A DNA stretch of 64,000 nucleotides from Lyophyllum atratum (lineage: Eukaryota; Basidiomycota; Agaricomycetes; Agaricales; Lyophyllaceae), in assembly GCA_014905825.1 (NCBI GenBank), contig JACGCN010000002.1, positions 1,364,001 to 1,428,000 of the forward strand, read 5' to 3'. Positions within the stretch are counted from its first letter, which is position 1; each line of letters begins with the position of its first letter. The notes under the pieces are model-generated. The model was given only the letters and a program-made list of their open reading frames with translations, did no database searches and was not told where the DNA came from. The position numbers were made by a program, and so were the translations under genes. Shown here piece by piece: positions 45,690-57,063 of this stretch.

Positions 45690-46120
45690 GTTTTAATTCT
45701 CCAAGGTTTATGTTGAGACTTCCAGATAACGACAAGGTATAAAGCGTCGCAACAACAGCGGCAAGAAGAATGGTGAACGTGCCAAAGATCATCTAGACAG
45801 AGCGAGGGTGTGAAGTGTCAACCCCAACCGCGGTAATGCCTTGAACTACGTAGGTAACGACGGACAGTGTGAATGCAAGGACGGCCCACCCAACGAGCAC
45901 TGGCGTTAAGCGCAAGAGCATCGCATGCCCCCGTAGTTCCCAATAACTGCGTTGTGCATTGTGCATGTGCATGTGCAAAAATTATAACTATAGCTTGTAG
46001 ACATGACGATCTAAGTGAGTGCATGTGTTGATTTGGTAGAACGGAGGAATGACTGATTGTGTCCGTCTCGGAGAGATTAGGTTTGGTGCCTCCGACTCAA
46101 GAAGACACCGGTGATTACAC
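45690..46120 (-). pseudogene. Degraded partial copy of the adjacent membrane-protein gene
   Basis: Aligns by eye with the last two exons of the gene that follows upstream (46182-46640). Shared text includes MHNAQ, GHAMLL, PVLVGWAVLAFTLSVVTY versus PVLLVWAILTFTVSIVAY, VQGIT and GTFTILLA. The Trp codon of the parent (SSAWVILG) corresponds to TAG here, and the upstream exon (GVFLSRRHQ) runs into a stop where the parent reads RHQTNTRTAD. There is no plausible start codon or 5' exons. It looks like a dead 3' tandem duplicate. Confidence 0.65.
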
Positions 46121-46181
46121 GCAACAAAAAAGCCAGTCCGATTTGGGATAAATACTGGGTATATTTTAAAGGCGTACGTCT

Positions 46182-48110
46182 CTAGGCGTCAGGTATAATG
46201 TTACGGTTGCGCCGTCTAGTCCAGAGTGCCTTCCAATGCTCGATTCTCCAAGATCTGCGCTGGAATTTCCAGATGATAGAGAAGGTGTAAAGTGCCGCCA
46301 TAACAACTGCGAGAAGAACGGTGAATGTGCCAAGGATGACCCAAGCAGAGCTAAGACGTAAAGTATTCACCCCAGTGATACCTTGGACCGCGTAGGCAAC
46401 GATGGATACTGTGAACGTTAGGATGGCCCACACTAGGAGCACAGGTGGCAAGCTCAAAAGCATCGCATGTCCGTATAGTCCCAGCCAATTGTGCTGTGCG
46501 TTGTGCATGTACGTGAACTGTGGGGTAGGTATGAACGTGATGTTCTCAGGAATGAAGTGAAAGACTCACAGAATCAGCAGTGCGGGTATTGGTTTGGTGC
46601 CTCCAAATTGAGAACACACCCACAATTATACTTCCAAGTGAAGTGAGGGCGGAAATAGCTGCGCTCACCCTCGCAGGTTCATCTATTTCAGGGACTGCCA
46701 ACAACCCGACCGTAGCTCTGGCACGGAGTAAGAGCTAGACCGACAGTGGTAGAGGTATATAACGCACGAGAGCAAAACAGTAGACTTCCCACCCAAAGTA
46801 ATGAAAGTTGACAATTCAGTTGATGGTTCAATACACAAAAGCAAGGACTTACGATGAGGAGGAAGTGTGAGTACTCTCGAACCAGCCTCTCAATGTACTT
46901 CTCCCAATTCTGTTGTACATTTGATAACCGACCGCGATATTCGCTGGAGGCCTGCAAAGAACATGTTATAAGCAGTTGAGATACGGTGATGCATTAACTG
47001 ACCTTCACATGCGCGTAATATGTGTGAGGGATGCCGAAGAAGAATAAATTGATAATCAAGTTAACGAATGGCAAGAGTGATGGCGGCGGTCGACGAGTGC
47101 TGTGGCCTGGCGGAAGCGTTCTTGCGTCCCGGAGCGCTTGGGAAGTCTTCTGGGTATATTGTCCATAGTATTCGGAATCTCGGAAGCTGCAAACCTCACG
47201 AAGTAACCAGGCCAGGAATACTGTTTTTGCAACCGACCCATCATTGCAAGGCTCTGTCTAGAAATGAGAAATGAGCGAAATACGGGGGACCAAGATTTAC
47301 CAACCAGACATTTGCCGGAGAACTTTGGATAGATCTTCACACTCAGTTTTTGAGAACGGGGCAAGACATCTTGAACCAGATATCAGATTATCAGTCTGTA
47401 AGGGCGACTGAGTCTTTGTGACGCGGGTTGTGGAGAAAGCATCTTACAAAATACCAAGTCAATGCATCAGAAGCATCCGGAATGGCCCTCTTCGGAGTGG
47501 GTACATGGGCAGGATGGTTCCAGAGATAGTTAAAATAAAGGCGCCGGCGACGGTTTACTGCGAGGCCTTGATGAAACCCATAAGACAAATTAAGAATCTA
47601 GGTCTTACGGGTTTGGGGATCGAGAAGGCGAACATTTTGGTCTCTGACCTCGTGTAAGTCGTATGCAGCCACGCAATGTTTATGGTTAATGACGAGAAAG
47701 ATATTGGCCATGCCTTCTGGCCCCATGTTTGTTTGAACGAATAACTGCACCTCCATTTGATCATCAAGGTCTGGCAGAGGATAGTTTGATGTGTTCTTAA
47801 TGAGAAGTTCGGAAATATCTGGGTCGCGGACGTCCTGGTCAGTCACGACTTTGAGAAAGCTGCTGTAGAAGTATATCCACCCCTTTGAGATGAAGAGTCA
47901 GGAAACAAAAGCGAGTTATAGGTGAATCTAGCATACCTGTGGATGCACACACAATGCCCAGATGTCTGGGGACGTATTTTCCTCGAAACATCCCTCTGGG
48001 CTATGGAAGCGTTATAGCTCGTTGTTAGACAACGTCTTCGAAATATCATAGCTCCGTACAGGACGAGGGTACTGGATCGCGAGCTGAAACCTATAGGCTA
48101 GAGGAAGCAT
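46182..48110 (-). CDS. Basidiomycete-type multi-span membrane protein, unknown function
   Basis: The first exons 48091-48110, 47937-48000 and 47883 downward give MLPLAYSPEGCFEENTSPDI, then GWIYFYSSFLKVVTDQDVRD. This resembles the WW-like start of a large Agaricomycete family of uncharacterised proteins. Later exons read LYFNYLWNHPAHVPTPKRAI, DNLISGSRCLAPFSKTECED, VFLAWLLREVCSFRDSEYYG and IINLFFFGIPHTYYAHVK. The C-terminal half has several membrane helices (LVREYSHFLLI, GSIIVGVFSIWRHQTNTRTAD, LLSLPPVLLVWAILTFTVSI, FTVLLAVVMAALYTFSIIW) and a basic tail. No frame break seen. A truncated copy lies just downstream. Confidence 0.65.
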
Positions 48111-48385
48111 TACTTAGTGAACATTGTGCAAAAACGGAGTGAGCTACGTGCCCGGTTTCCCCTCTCAATGGGCTCCATTGGCGACATGGAGCACTGGATG
48201 GTGGACGGTGGGAAGAGCGTTGAGAAGGTATCATTCCTTGACTTCCGTTGACGCCTTCCATCACGAAATCGTCACCGTCAGGGTCCAAGTCGAAGTGCAA
48301 ACATCTTGCCACAAACACCAACGCGTCCTTCCAACGACGCGCCTCACATCCTCATACTGCTTTCCTTGTATACTCTGCTATAAGC

Positions 48386-50367
48386 ATGTTCGGCTCATCG
48401 ACTGGCGGCTCTGGAGGCTTTTTTGGCGGGAACAATGCAGCAGCAGGCAACTCCAACACCACTCAACCAAGTCCCTTTGGGAGTAAGCTGCAGCTTCTTC
48501 TGTAACAACCATCTTATTCACGACCGTTACTCTAGACAAACCCGCGACTGGTGGAGGGTTGTTTGGAGGTAGTTCTGCGGGTACAACAACAGGGACTACT
48601 GGAGGGCTCTTTGGAAGCAACACTGGTGGAACTGCGCCTGCTTCCTTCGGTCTATTCGGAGGGCCGTCGACTGGTAACACGAATCCAGCTGCTCCTGCGA
48701 CCTCTCCTGCTGCCGCGCCAGGCAATATATTTGGTTCTACGACCACAACGACTCCTGGTACAGGTCTTTTTGGTAGCACAACCACGACCACCCCCGCTGC
48801 CGGAGCAACATCTACCAATCCGTTATTCGGGGGAGCTTTCCCGCCGAAACCTGCGGACCAGAATGCTGCAAAACCTGCGGGAACCGGTTGTAAGTTCATC
48901 GCATATCACTCACAGCCATCTTCCATATCTGACGATTTGACCACAGTATTCGGTCAACCTACCACATCCACGGGTAGCTATCCATATCTTCTGAACATGT
49001 ACTCTATCTCATCGCAGCTAGGAACCACACCTGCAGCAGCATCCAGTGGAGGACTTTTCGGCCAACCTCAGAAACCCATAGTCCCGGCGCCAGGAGCTAC
49101 GGCTGCACCTACACCTTCAGTTGGCCTTTCTGGCGGCGGGCTCTTTGGCAAACCTGCAACTTCGACATCGACAACCTCGACATGTAGGTCTCATTTGTCT
49201 TTCACGTCGATTTTACCTACATATTCGTCCTCTAGCTACCCCGACCCCACCTGCAGGGGGATTTTTTGGGAACTTGGGTACCAAACCAGCTGAGAAGACA
49301 GGCGGTGTTTCCCCAGGTGAGTGGTAGTTATCCGTATAATTTCTCAATGAGATGCATTCTTTTTTCCGCAGGCACGACTTCTACTCCTACACTGGGGTTA
49401 TTCGGCGCGAAGCCAGCGGACGAAAAGAAAGATGCTCCTGCAGCTTCAGGTATGGGCACATTTTCCCTCGGTCAAACGGCATCTTCAAAGCCCGCAGAGG
49501 CCGCAGGTAGGTTCTTATCAGGAACCTAATCTCGAAGTCAGGACTCAATGCTTTCTTAGCACCTGGCGCTCAAGGAACCTCGGCGACCACCACCACTGTC
49601 GCGGTGGCTCCACCCTCCATGTTGAGAGGTAAAACAATCGAGGAGATTGTGAACAAATGGTCCACGGAATTAGAGACCCATGTCCGAGAATTCAACAAGT
49701 TTGCCGGGGAGGTGGCCGTGTGGGATCGTGCCCTTATAGAAAATGGAAATAATGTATGTCGCTATTATCCATACGTTCAGGTCAATAATCTTGATCTTCA
49801 CTCGCCAGCTGTCTTCCCTCTATAGCCACGTTTTAGCAGCGGAACGGGAACAAAACGACATCGACCAATCGCTTGACCATATAGAGCAACAACAGAAGGA
49901 GCTCGCATCAACCTTGGATTCTTATGAGAAAATGACCCAGGAGATACTTGGTAGCCAAGGAGGCGGCCTGCGGGCGCTTGACACTGGTCCTGCTGATACA
50001 GAGCGCGACAAAAAGTGAGTAGTGATCGATACCCGACCGGCATGCTTCTAATCTTCCGCTTTACTCAAGTTATATGCTCGCGACCGACCTGCATACCCAC
50101 CTCGACGATCTCTCAGATTCCCTAACGCAGATGATCGACGCCGTGAACAATCTTTCGCTGCCTTCTAATGACTCCGGTCCTGCGGACGATCCCATGGCCC
50201 AGATTTCCCAGATCTTGAGCAGCCATCTGGAAAGCCTACAATGGATCGATGGGGCTGTGCGCGATGTTGAATCTAAAGTTGCCGATGTGGAAAAGAGAGT
50301 GAACGACTCTGGTCACGGCCTACCTACCACGAGTCAGAGGAGTCGAGGCTTCGGGCTGAACAGATAG
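48386..50367 (+). CDS. NSP1: Nucleoporin Nsp1 (Nup62 family)
   Basis: Central-channel FG nucleoporin, shared by the Nup62 and Nup82 subcomplexes. From MFGSSTGGSGGFFGG on, the N-terminal half is FG/GLFG-rich (GGLFGGSSAG, FGLFGGPSTG, GGLFGQPQKP, GGLFGKPATS, GFFGNLGTK) with Thr/Ala/Pro-rich spacers, as expected for a disordered selective-barrier domain. After PPSMLRGKTIEEIVNKWSTE the C-terminal coiled coil begins (SHVLAAEREQNDIDQSLDHI, QKELASTLDSYEKMTQEIL, LATDLHTHLDDLSDSL) and ends GFGLNR. Small introns interrupt even the FG region. The long opposite-strand open frame over 48378-48899 is a shadow of the repeats. Confidence 0.93.
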
Positions 50368-50870
50368 AACATTCTTCTTCATATCTCCTCTCAGTCGCAG
50401 TATGCGCTGGGCTTTGTAAGTTTGTACAATACAATCCAGCTTCTGTCCTCTTCATGATCATGACCCTCGCATCTTCAACAGCCCGCATGGCCGAGGTCAT
50501 AGCGTGGTGAGATCCGCATACTGTGACATGAAGATGTGGCATAGCGTAGCCATCAAGTGTGATGTAACCTGAAGTGATGACAACTGCTCACAAGACGTAG
50601 GCTAAGGGTGTGGCTTTGAATCTCAACATTCATGCATTCTCCAAGACCAATGAGCTCATAGCCTCATACCTTGGATTGATATTATCTGGGCACGCCCGAA
50701 AGATAGTTCAGCTTACGATGTCGCCACTTCAGGCTTTCTCGATCAAGATTTCGTTCTCAGTGTACATCTGGATGACGAGGTTTACGCTGCATTTATGATA
50801 TGTCGATATAAAGTGAATGGTATAGTGAGTACAATATAAGTTGATACAGAGAGGGAAGACATGGGGCGGC
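50368..50870. other. Convergent 3' spacer between NSP1 and PRP5
   Basis: About 500 bases between two stop codons. No supported gene; presumably the two 3' untranslated regions and terminators. Confidence 0.4.
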
Positions 50871-53800
50871 TCAGAGGACGCTGTATCTCCCAGACGTTGC
50901 TGTTGGATTGCGCATTTCGGCTTGGAGTGCGGCTGCAGAGGCTTCAATGAGGAGACGCTTGATCTCTCGGACAGCTTGTTCCACCTGTGAAACATTGCAT
51001 GAGTAACGTCCATACAAGCGAAAGGATGACGACGTACGCGGAACTCTTCATTGGACTCGACGAGCAGATGCAATTTCGGTGGTCCATCAAACGGCGGCTC
51101 TTTGCCGTGCTCATAATAGATACCTGAAAGATGGCTGTTAGCACCAACCCTGACACCGTGTCTACAGAAAACGCACCTTTGTTAGTAACTGACGCGCCCG
51201 TCATATCGATGAGCTATGGTTGAATGCATTAGTGCGATCGAGAGCATTTTATAACAGGACACATACCTGGACCATGGTCTCCTTGTTGGTAACCCGCCAA
51301 CGAGCCTTTTGAGGGTAGTCATTGATCGGGATAATGGCGTGGAAGTCGGTAGAGTCTGGATTCGCCTTCCTCCCGGAAGAAGTATCCTCCGCCGCCTGCA
51401 GTTGAGATTGCAGCACCAGCTTGGTCGCTCTCATCTGAGCATTGAGCTTGGCCACCACGCTTAGAGCCTGTTTGTGGGCAGCCGTATCCTTGCCTGCCCG
51501 AGCTGCAGCTTCCTCGGCAGCGCGCATCTGCGCTTGAAGTTTTTCTTCCTCCTTGGCGTGGGCAAGGCGTCGAGCAGCAGCAACAGCCCCTCCGACACCA
51601 AGAAGTCCCTTGCAGGAGTCAGGTGCAGGGCCACGTTTAATTTCAACCTTGAAATTTCCGAATGTCATGTCATCTGCGCTGGATGCTGTAGCCTTCGCGA
51701 CATTCTCCTCCGTGGCCGTTGCTTTCTCTTCGTCGCCAGCTCCGGGCTCTCCGTATGCTTTGCGCTCTGCTTTCTCCTTTGCATCTCTCTCCTTATCAAG
51801 TCGGTCAAGACCTTTGCCACCAAATCCAGAGCCAGCGGCTTGAGCCTTCCCGGACTTGACTTTGTCTAGGAAACCTGCGAATAAAAATGTTAGAACTTTC
51901 TCTTAACAAAATGAGCGATGTGACATACCGTTTGCTAATTCTTCGAGGTCCTTCGAGACAGCCGCGCTGCTGGCTGTCAGAGCGCGGTATATGTCTACGG
52001 AATACCTCTCCTGCTCGGGTGTGATGAACGTGACACAAGTTCCTTTGTTCCCAGCTCGTCCTGTTCGCCCAGCGCGGTGAACGTAGTCCTCCATGTGATT
52101 CGGAGCATCATAGTTGACGACAAGCTTCAATTGCTTCACGTCCAAACCACGAGCGGCAACGGACGTTGCAATGACGATAGGTACGACTCCAGATTTGAAA
52201 TCCGCAATAGTGGAATCCCGATCAACTTGATCTTTGCCGCCATGTAAGGACATACACAAATAACCCTTCCGCATGAGTTCACGGAGCAGGTTGTCGGCAG
52301 CTTCTTGCCTGTCGACAAAAACCAATGTTCTGCACTCTGGATCTTCGTTGTACATTTGGCCAAGAATCTCGAGCAGGCGGTTGAATTTCGTGTCTTCTGT
52401 GCGCACCTCGACGATTTGCTCGATCTCCGCTGCGACCACCGAACGACCACCAACAGTAATTTCCAGGGGCTTCCGCAGAATTTTCCGAGCCAACGAGTCC
52501 ATCTGCTTCGGGAAAGTAGCAGAGAAGAGAACTGTCTGTCTGTCAGGCCGGATATTGTTGATGATCTTCATGACTTGAGGCTCGAACCCCATGTCAAACA
52601 TACGGTCCGCTTCATCCAGAACAACATAGGTGACACGCTTGAGATTGGTGACGCGGCCGGAATTGGCAGTCAGGAGGTCGATCATTCGGCCTGGAGTGCA
52701 AACGATTATTTCTGCTCCTTTTTTCAACTCTGCAATCTGGTCCTTGATAGGAGAGCCTCCGTAAGCACAGACAGCCTAGTTCAGGAAAAATTAATGAGAA
52801 ACTGGACATTTCAGGTATTGGAGAAAAAGGTGACGCACCCTCAGATTCATGACTTTCAGGAATGGTTTACATTCTCTGTGAATTTGAACCGCCAGTTCGC
52901 GAGTCGGCGTCATAACGATGGCAATAGGTCCTTCCATTTGATCCAAAGGACGCTGGTCCTTGATATGACGGAAGAGGGGCAATAAAAATGCGATCGTCTT
53001 TCCAGAGCCCGTCTTGGCTACACCAATAACGTCACGACCCGACATGATGGCCGGGATAGCCTGAGCTTGAATGGAAGTTGGCGCAGTGTAATTAAGGCGT
53101 TTGATGACATCGAGACTACATCAGAAAACGCTAGTTCAGCGAGAACCCTTGGAATTAGGCTAGAAAGTACGTACCAATTAGCAGGAAGCCCATAGTGACT
53201 CCATTTCGTGACTGGCCTTGGGCAATCAATACCACGAATTTTGATGCCGTCCAACTCGAGTCGAAGTAGATCAGCCTCCTCATCTGTCATCGCAGCAATG
53301 TCGGGAGGTGGGACGTAGAATTCTTTGCGGAACGAGTCGTACTTGACTCGAGAGTGATCCACAGTCGCCATTTCCTTCTTCTTTGCCTTCTTGGCAGCTA
53401 GTGCAAGGATATCCTCTGGGTTGAGGTCAGTGGCATCCAGCTCGTCGGCAACTGCAGGCTCAGGAATGCTTTCCATCCCGTCTTCCACCATGCGCTCATC
53501 TAACCGTATGCGCGAACGGCCACCTGGAGCACCATCAATCTTCTTCAGGTCCTCTAAATTAACCTTTGTCACTTCTTCCTTGACACCGCTCATGAACGCG
53601 TCCAAAGGATCAACATCCTCGTCCTCGTCAACATCCATGGCGTCTTTAGCCTTCGTTTTCAACGCTTGATCCATTCTGTTCGCTTCCTCGTCGTCGTCGT
53701 CCAGTTCCAGGTCACCCACACCTGCTTCTCCCTCGGCCATCGTCATATCGATAGCCGGCATATCCCCCAAAGTCTCCAATTTGCGCTTCGTTTCTACTGC

Positions 53801-54485
53801 ATCGTCGAGGGAGGCGGCGAGAGTACCTTTCGCCGCATTGGAGAACTCTGGTTTCAGAGGTAGGCCCTTCAATCCAAGTCCACCAAGTGCGACGCGATTT
53901 AGCTGGCCGCTTGGCTTCGGCGCAGTGGTTGCTGGAGCTATGAAAACAATGGATCAAGTGTTGGGAAATCATGTCTGGTATGTAAACCGATGTAAACTCA
54001 CCTGCGACAGACTTTCCAGCCAAGGCCATGGCTTTCGCCTTTGCCTCGTCCAGCGCCTTTTTTGCCTCGCGCTCCTTCTTCCAAGCCTCGAGTTTCGCCC
54101 TCTTTTCTTTCATTTTTTCGTCCTCCGGAGGTAGTGTTCGAACAGCATCTGTTGAGGGCTGGGCTCGAGGAGGAGTTGGAGGTCTTCGTTCCCTAGACCT
54201 GGAGCGGCGGCGGTCGTCTCTTCTGTCGTCTCTTCTGTCATCACGCGCATCTCGGTGAGAATCTCTTCGTCTTTCATCACGATACTTGTCGTCGTGGTAT
54301 CGATCTCCCCGGTCCCTTGGCCTATCCCAGTCTCTATCTCTTTCTCGGTCGTCGTGCCGTGGTCTAGTGCTGGGCCTTTGGGTATTGCGCCTCGTCGGCG
54401 ACGGAGACCGGGGTGAAGAACGATGAGATGGTCTTACCCGTTTATTGGAAGTCTCTGGCGAATACGACCTATCCCTGCGTGCCAT
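50871..54485 (-). CDS. PRP5: DEAD-box RNA helicase Prp5 (DDX46), pre-mRNA splicing
   Basis: Remodels U2 snRNP at the branch site during pre-spliceosome formation. Start at [11 protein letters not shown]; the N-terminus is an RS/RD-rich tract. An acidic linker contains the Prp5-specific [14 protein letters not shown]. Then follow [16 protein letters not shown], the Q-motif region, [17 protein letters not shown] (motif I), [12 protein letters not shown] (Ia), [11 protein letters not shown] (Ib), [17 protein letters not shown] (II, DEAD), [10 protein letters not shown] (III), [12 protein letters not shown] (V) and [10 protein letters not shown] (VI). The C-terminal domain ends [20 protein letters not shown] and SGRYSVL. 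Intact across many exons. It shares a promoter of about 120 bases with the PI31 gene. Confidence 0.95.
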
Positions 54486-54609
54486 TCTGATATCCTTGAG
54501 AGTTATGAGTCGGGTGGAAGAGAGAATGTTTGTTTGTCCGCGTTTGCTTCTCTGGACTTTAGCTTCGTGATTAGTCATGAGCACTCCCTTAGTCTCCTTG
54601 CCTGTTACG

Positions 54610-55738
54610 ATGACAAACATCCTGGACCCCTCAGCCCTCCTTTCGCTCCTTCCCACTCTATTGCCTCCTACTTCTAAGGTTCTAGCATCGCCTCAGGATG
54701 CAATCGCAGCTCTACTTCATACTATCTTTACTGCTGTAGCGTTTCGTCTTGTTGCCGTGGATGAAACATCGGTCCCAAACTTGACATCAGCGAATATCCT
54801 CCCAGAGGGATGGAACAAGGATGGCCCCGGCCACTACACGTTCAAATATAGACATGATCAAAGCAGCCTTGAGTTCGTCATTAATGTCTCCAAACTGGGT
54901 GGTCGTACGCTTGTGAACGCAATTGCCGTTGAAGTATGTATACGTATGCGCCCATCCGAATCGATGCATGGTGCTAATTTCGAGCACAGAGCGACAAAGT
55001 TGCCTCGCTTGACATACCTACGAATGATTTCGTCTCTCCTTCGTTCTTCCCTCGCGATCTTGGATCTGAATCTAACGAACAACCCCTTGTTCACGGCTTC
55101 ATCTCCTCCAATCGTGTTGCCGACTTGACATCTCAGATCAAGCTCAAAATTCTACAGAAATTGATTCCTGGTCTCCAGAAAGACGGCTACACAGAGGAAG
55201 CAGGAGATACTTCTACAAATGCGGGAGGATCCCAACCTCCGCAGTCTCGATACCCACCTCCGGCGAGACCACAGCCTCATGTACCCCCATACGCACCCTA
55301 TCAACCGTCTCATATCCCTCCAGACAATCCTCTTGAAATCGGAAGACGGGATTTAGACCCATTTCCAGCAAATCCCTTTGCCCCTCCTCCTCTGTTCCCT
55401 GGTAGTGGTGGTGATGGTATGTTTGTCGGTCCAGATCATCCTATATTTGGTGCTGGCAGAGGGCGCAGTCCGTTCGGTGATCGGGGACCATGGGGCGGAG
55501 ATGGTTACCTTCCACCAATGGGTGCACCACCTGGAGCGAGGTTTGACCCTGTAGGTCCTGGGCCACTCCACGGCAGAGGTGGCTTCAGTGGTCTTGGTAG
55601 AGGCAGAGGGGGTCCCAGAGGTCCTGCATCCGGAGAGCCTGATAACGACGAATTCATGCCGCCTGGAATGGTATGTCAAACCGACCTCACGATATTTCGT
55701 CGCTTATTCGCTGCTTTTAGGGTGACATGTTCATGTAG
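54610..55738 (+). CDS. PSMF1: Proteasome regulator PI31
   Basis: PI31 binds the 20S proteasome and affects its activity and assembly. Exons 54610-54933, 54990-55670 and 55721-55738 give 340 residues. The N-terminal FP domain shows ALLHTIFTAVAFRLVAVDE, LPEGWNKDGPGHYTFKYRH and a second helical part. The C-terminal disordered domain is Pro/Gly/Arg-rich with the family signature GRRDLDPF and the strongly conserved MFVGPDHPIFG. The final exon adds only GDMFM after GM. A Met 33 bases upstream is also in frame. It is the fourth proteasome-related gene of this window. Confidence 0.88.
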
Positions 55739-56027
55739 GGTTGTGCTGCGTAGTGATAAAACGGAGCCGAAGGAAGCTTCTATACTCAATTGGACACGAA
55801 TAGCCCTATTCAGGGGGAGATGATCGACTTCGAACGCGTTAAATAATATAAGAGACGATTTATCTAGCGCTATGAAAGCTCGAGTAACCAGCATTAGACT
55901 TGTAACTTACCCATTGTTCGTCGGAGAAGAAACCGCCACATTTCCAAAATAGGCAACTGTTTCGATGACTATAAATTGGTCCACGCAAGTTTACAGCAAC
56001 CCCTACATGTTATCTGCCTACAGCACC

Positions 56028-56976
56028 ATGCACAATCGCTCTCTGCCACCATCTCCGACATCCCCAATGTCTCGTCGAAAGCAACCGATACTACCCGGCT
56101 TTCGACCTGCTCCCAAGCCGAAACAGCAAGTCGAAGAAATGACTCTACGTGAGCTGCAGGACTTGCATTCCCTGAATGCAAAAATTCTTTCATCACCGTA
56201 TGTATCATCTCAGCTTCTACTACGCATTGAATTACGAGCCCTCTGGTATGCAGGGGGGCATCTACCTCTACGTATGTCAATCGAGTCTCAATCCAACAAG
56301 CCCAAGTTGAGGCTCGGTTGATCGAACTGGAGGGAATGGATACGATCAACAGCGCACTCAAGAACGCGAAGATCAAGGGAGAAGGAGATATGAATGTCGA
56401 CTCAGCACTGGAACCACCTGTGAGTCGGACTATTGAGGCAAAGCGCAGAGCCCTACACAAATTCGTACGTATGCATCATATGAACATTCCGGAACATGAT
56501 ACTGACGTTGTACAGGCACCAGCGTATGGCGAATCAGTTCCTGGGACACTCAGCCTGCAAGACGCTATGAACCTTGAGCAGCAAGCCCACATGAGGGAGA
56601 AGGAGAGGATCGAGCGCATCGCTGAAAAGAAACGGCGACTTGGCATGCCGATCAAGGGAGAGGTACTCACCAGGCAGGAGAGAGAAGCGCGGATATGGGC
56701 ATTTATGTGCGTATTCCCTTTGGATAACGGCGTAGGCAGCGGACTGAGAATTTTTGCAGGAACCATAAGCCGAGCGAGTCTGATATGGAAGATGACGATG
56801 ACGAGGAAAGCGACGATGACGATCCAGCCTCGTGGTTTGAGGACGACCAGGACGACGGGCGGAAAGGCCAGGATATAATTGAGCCAGACGTCGAAGATCT
56901 GTCTGATATTATTCGTGTCGACGAGCGTAGAATCCATTCTAGTACATTTTACCAGCCTCGCTACACCGGCGACTAA
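56028..56976 (+). CDS. Acidic coiled-coil protein, family not recognised
   Basis: Four exons (56028-56197, 56254-56464, 56516-56706, 56760-56976) give 262 residues. After a basic Ser/Pro start (MSRRKQPILPGFRPAPKPK), a helical segment MTLRELQDLHSLNAKILSSP runs into GASTSTYVNRVSIQQAQVEA, then helices with LQDAMNLEQQAHMREKERIE and a basic stretch EKKRRLGMPIKGEVL. The C-terminus is very acidic (MEDDDDEESDDDD). Composition suggests a nuclear protein. I see no domain that names it. It ends 87 bases from the convergent ankyrin-FYVE-RING gene. Confidence 0.65.
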
Positions 56977-57063
56977 TATTCAATGTCCATCCAAAGAAAT
57001 GTAATTTTGTGATATCCAAACAATATGATCGAGCGAGCACGCGAACTATTACAGAGGTCTATA

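Noticed and set aside
48378..48899. 173-codon Pro/Val/Ala-rich minus-strand frame
   Set aside because: It is the antisense of the Thr/Gly/FG repeats of NSP1.
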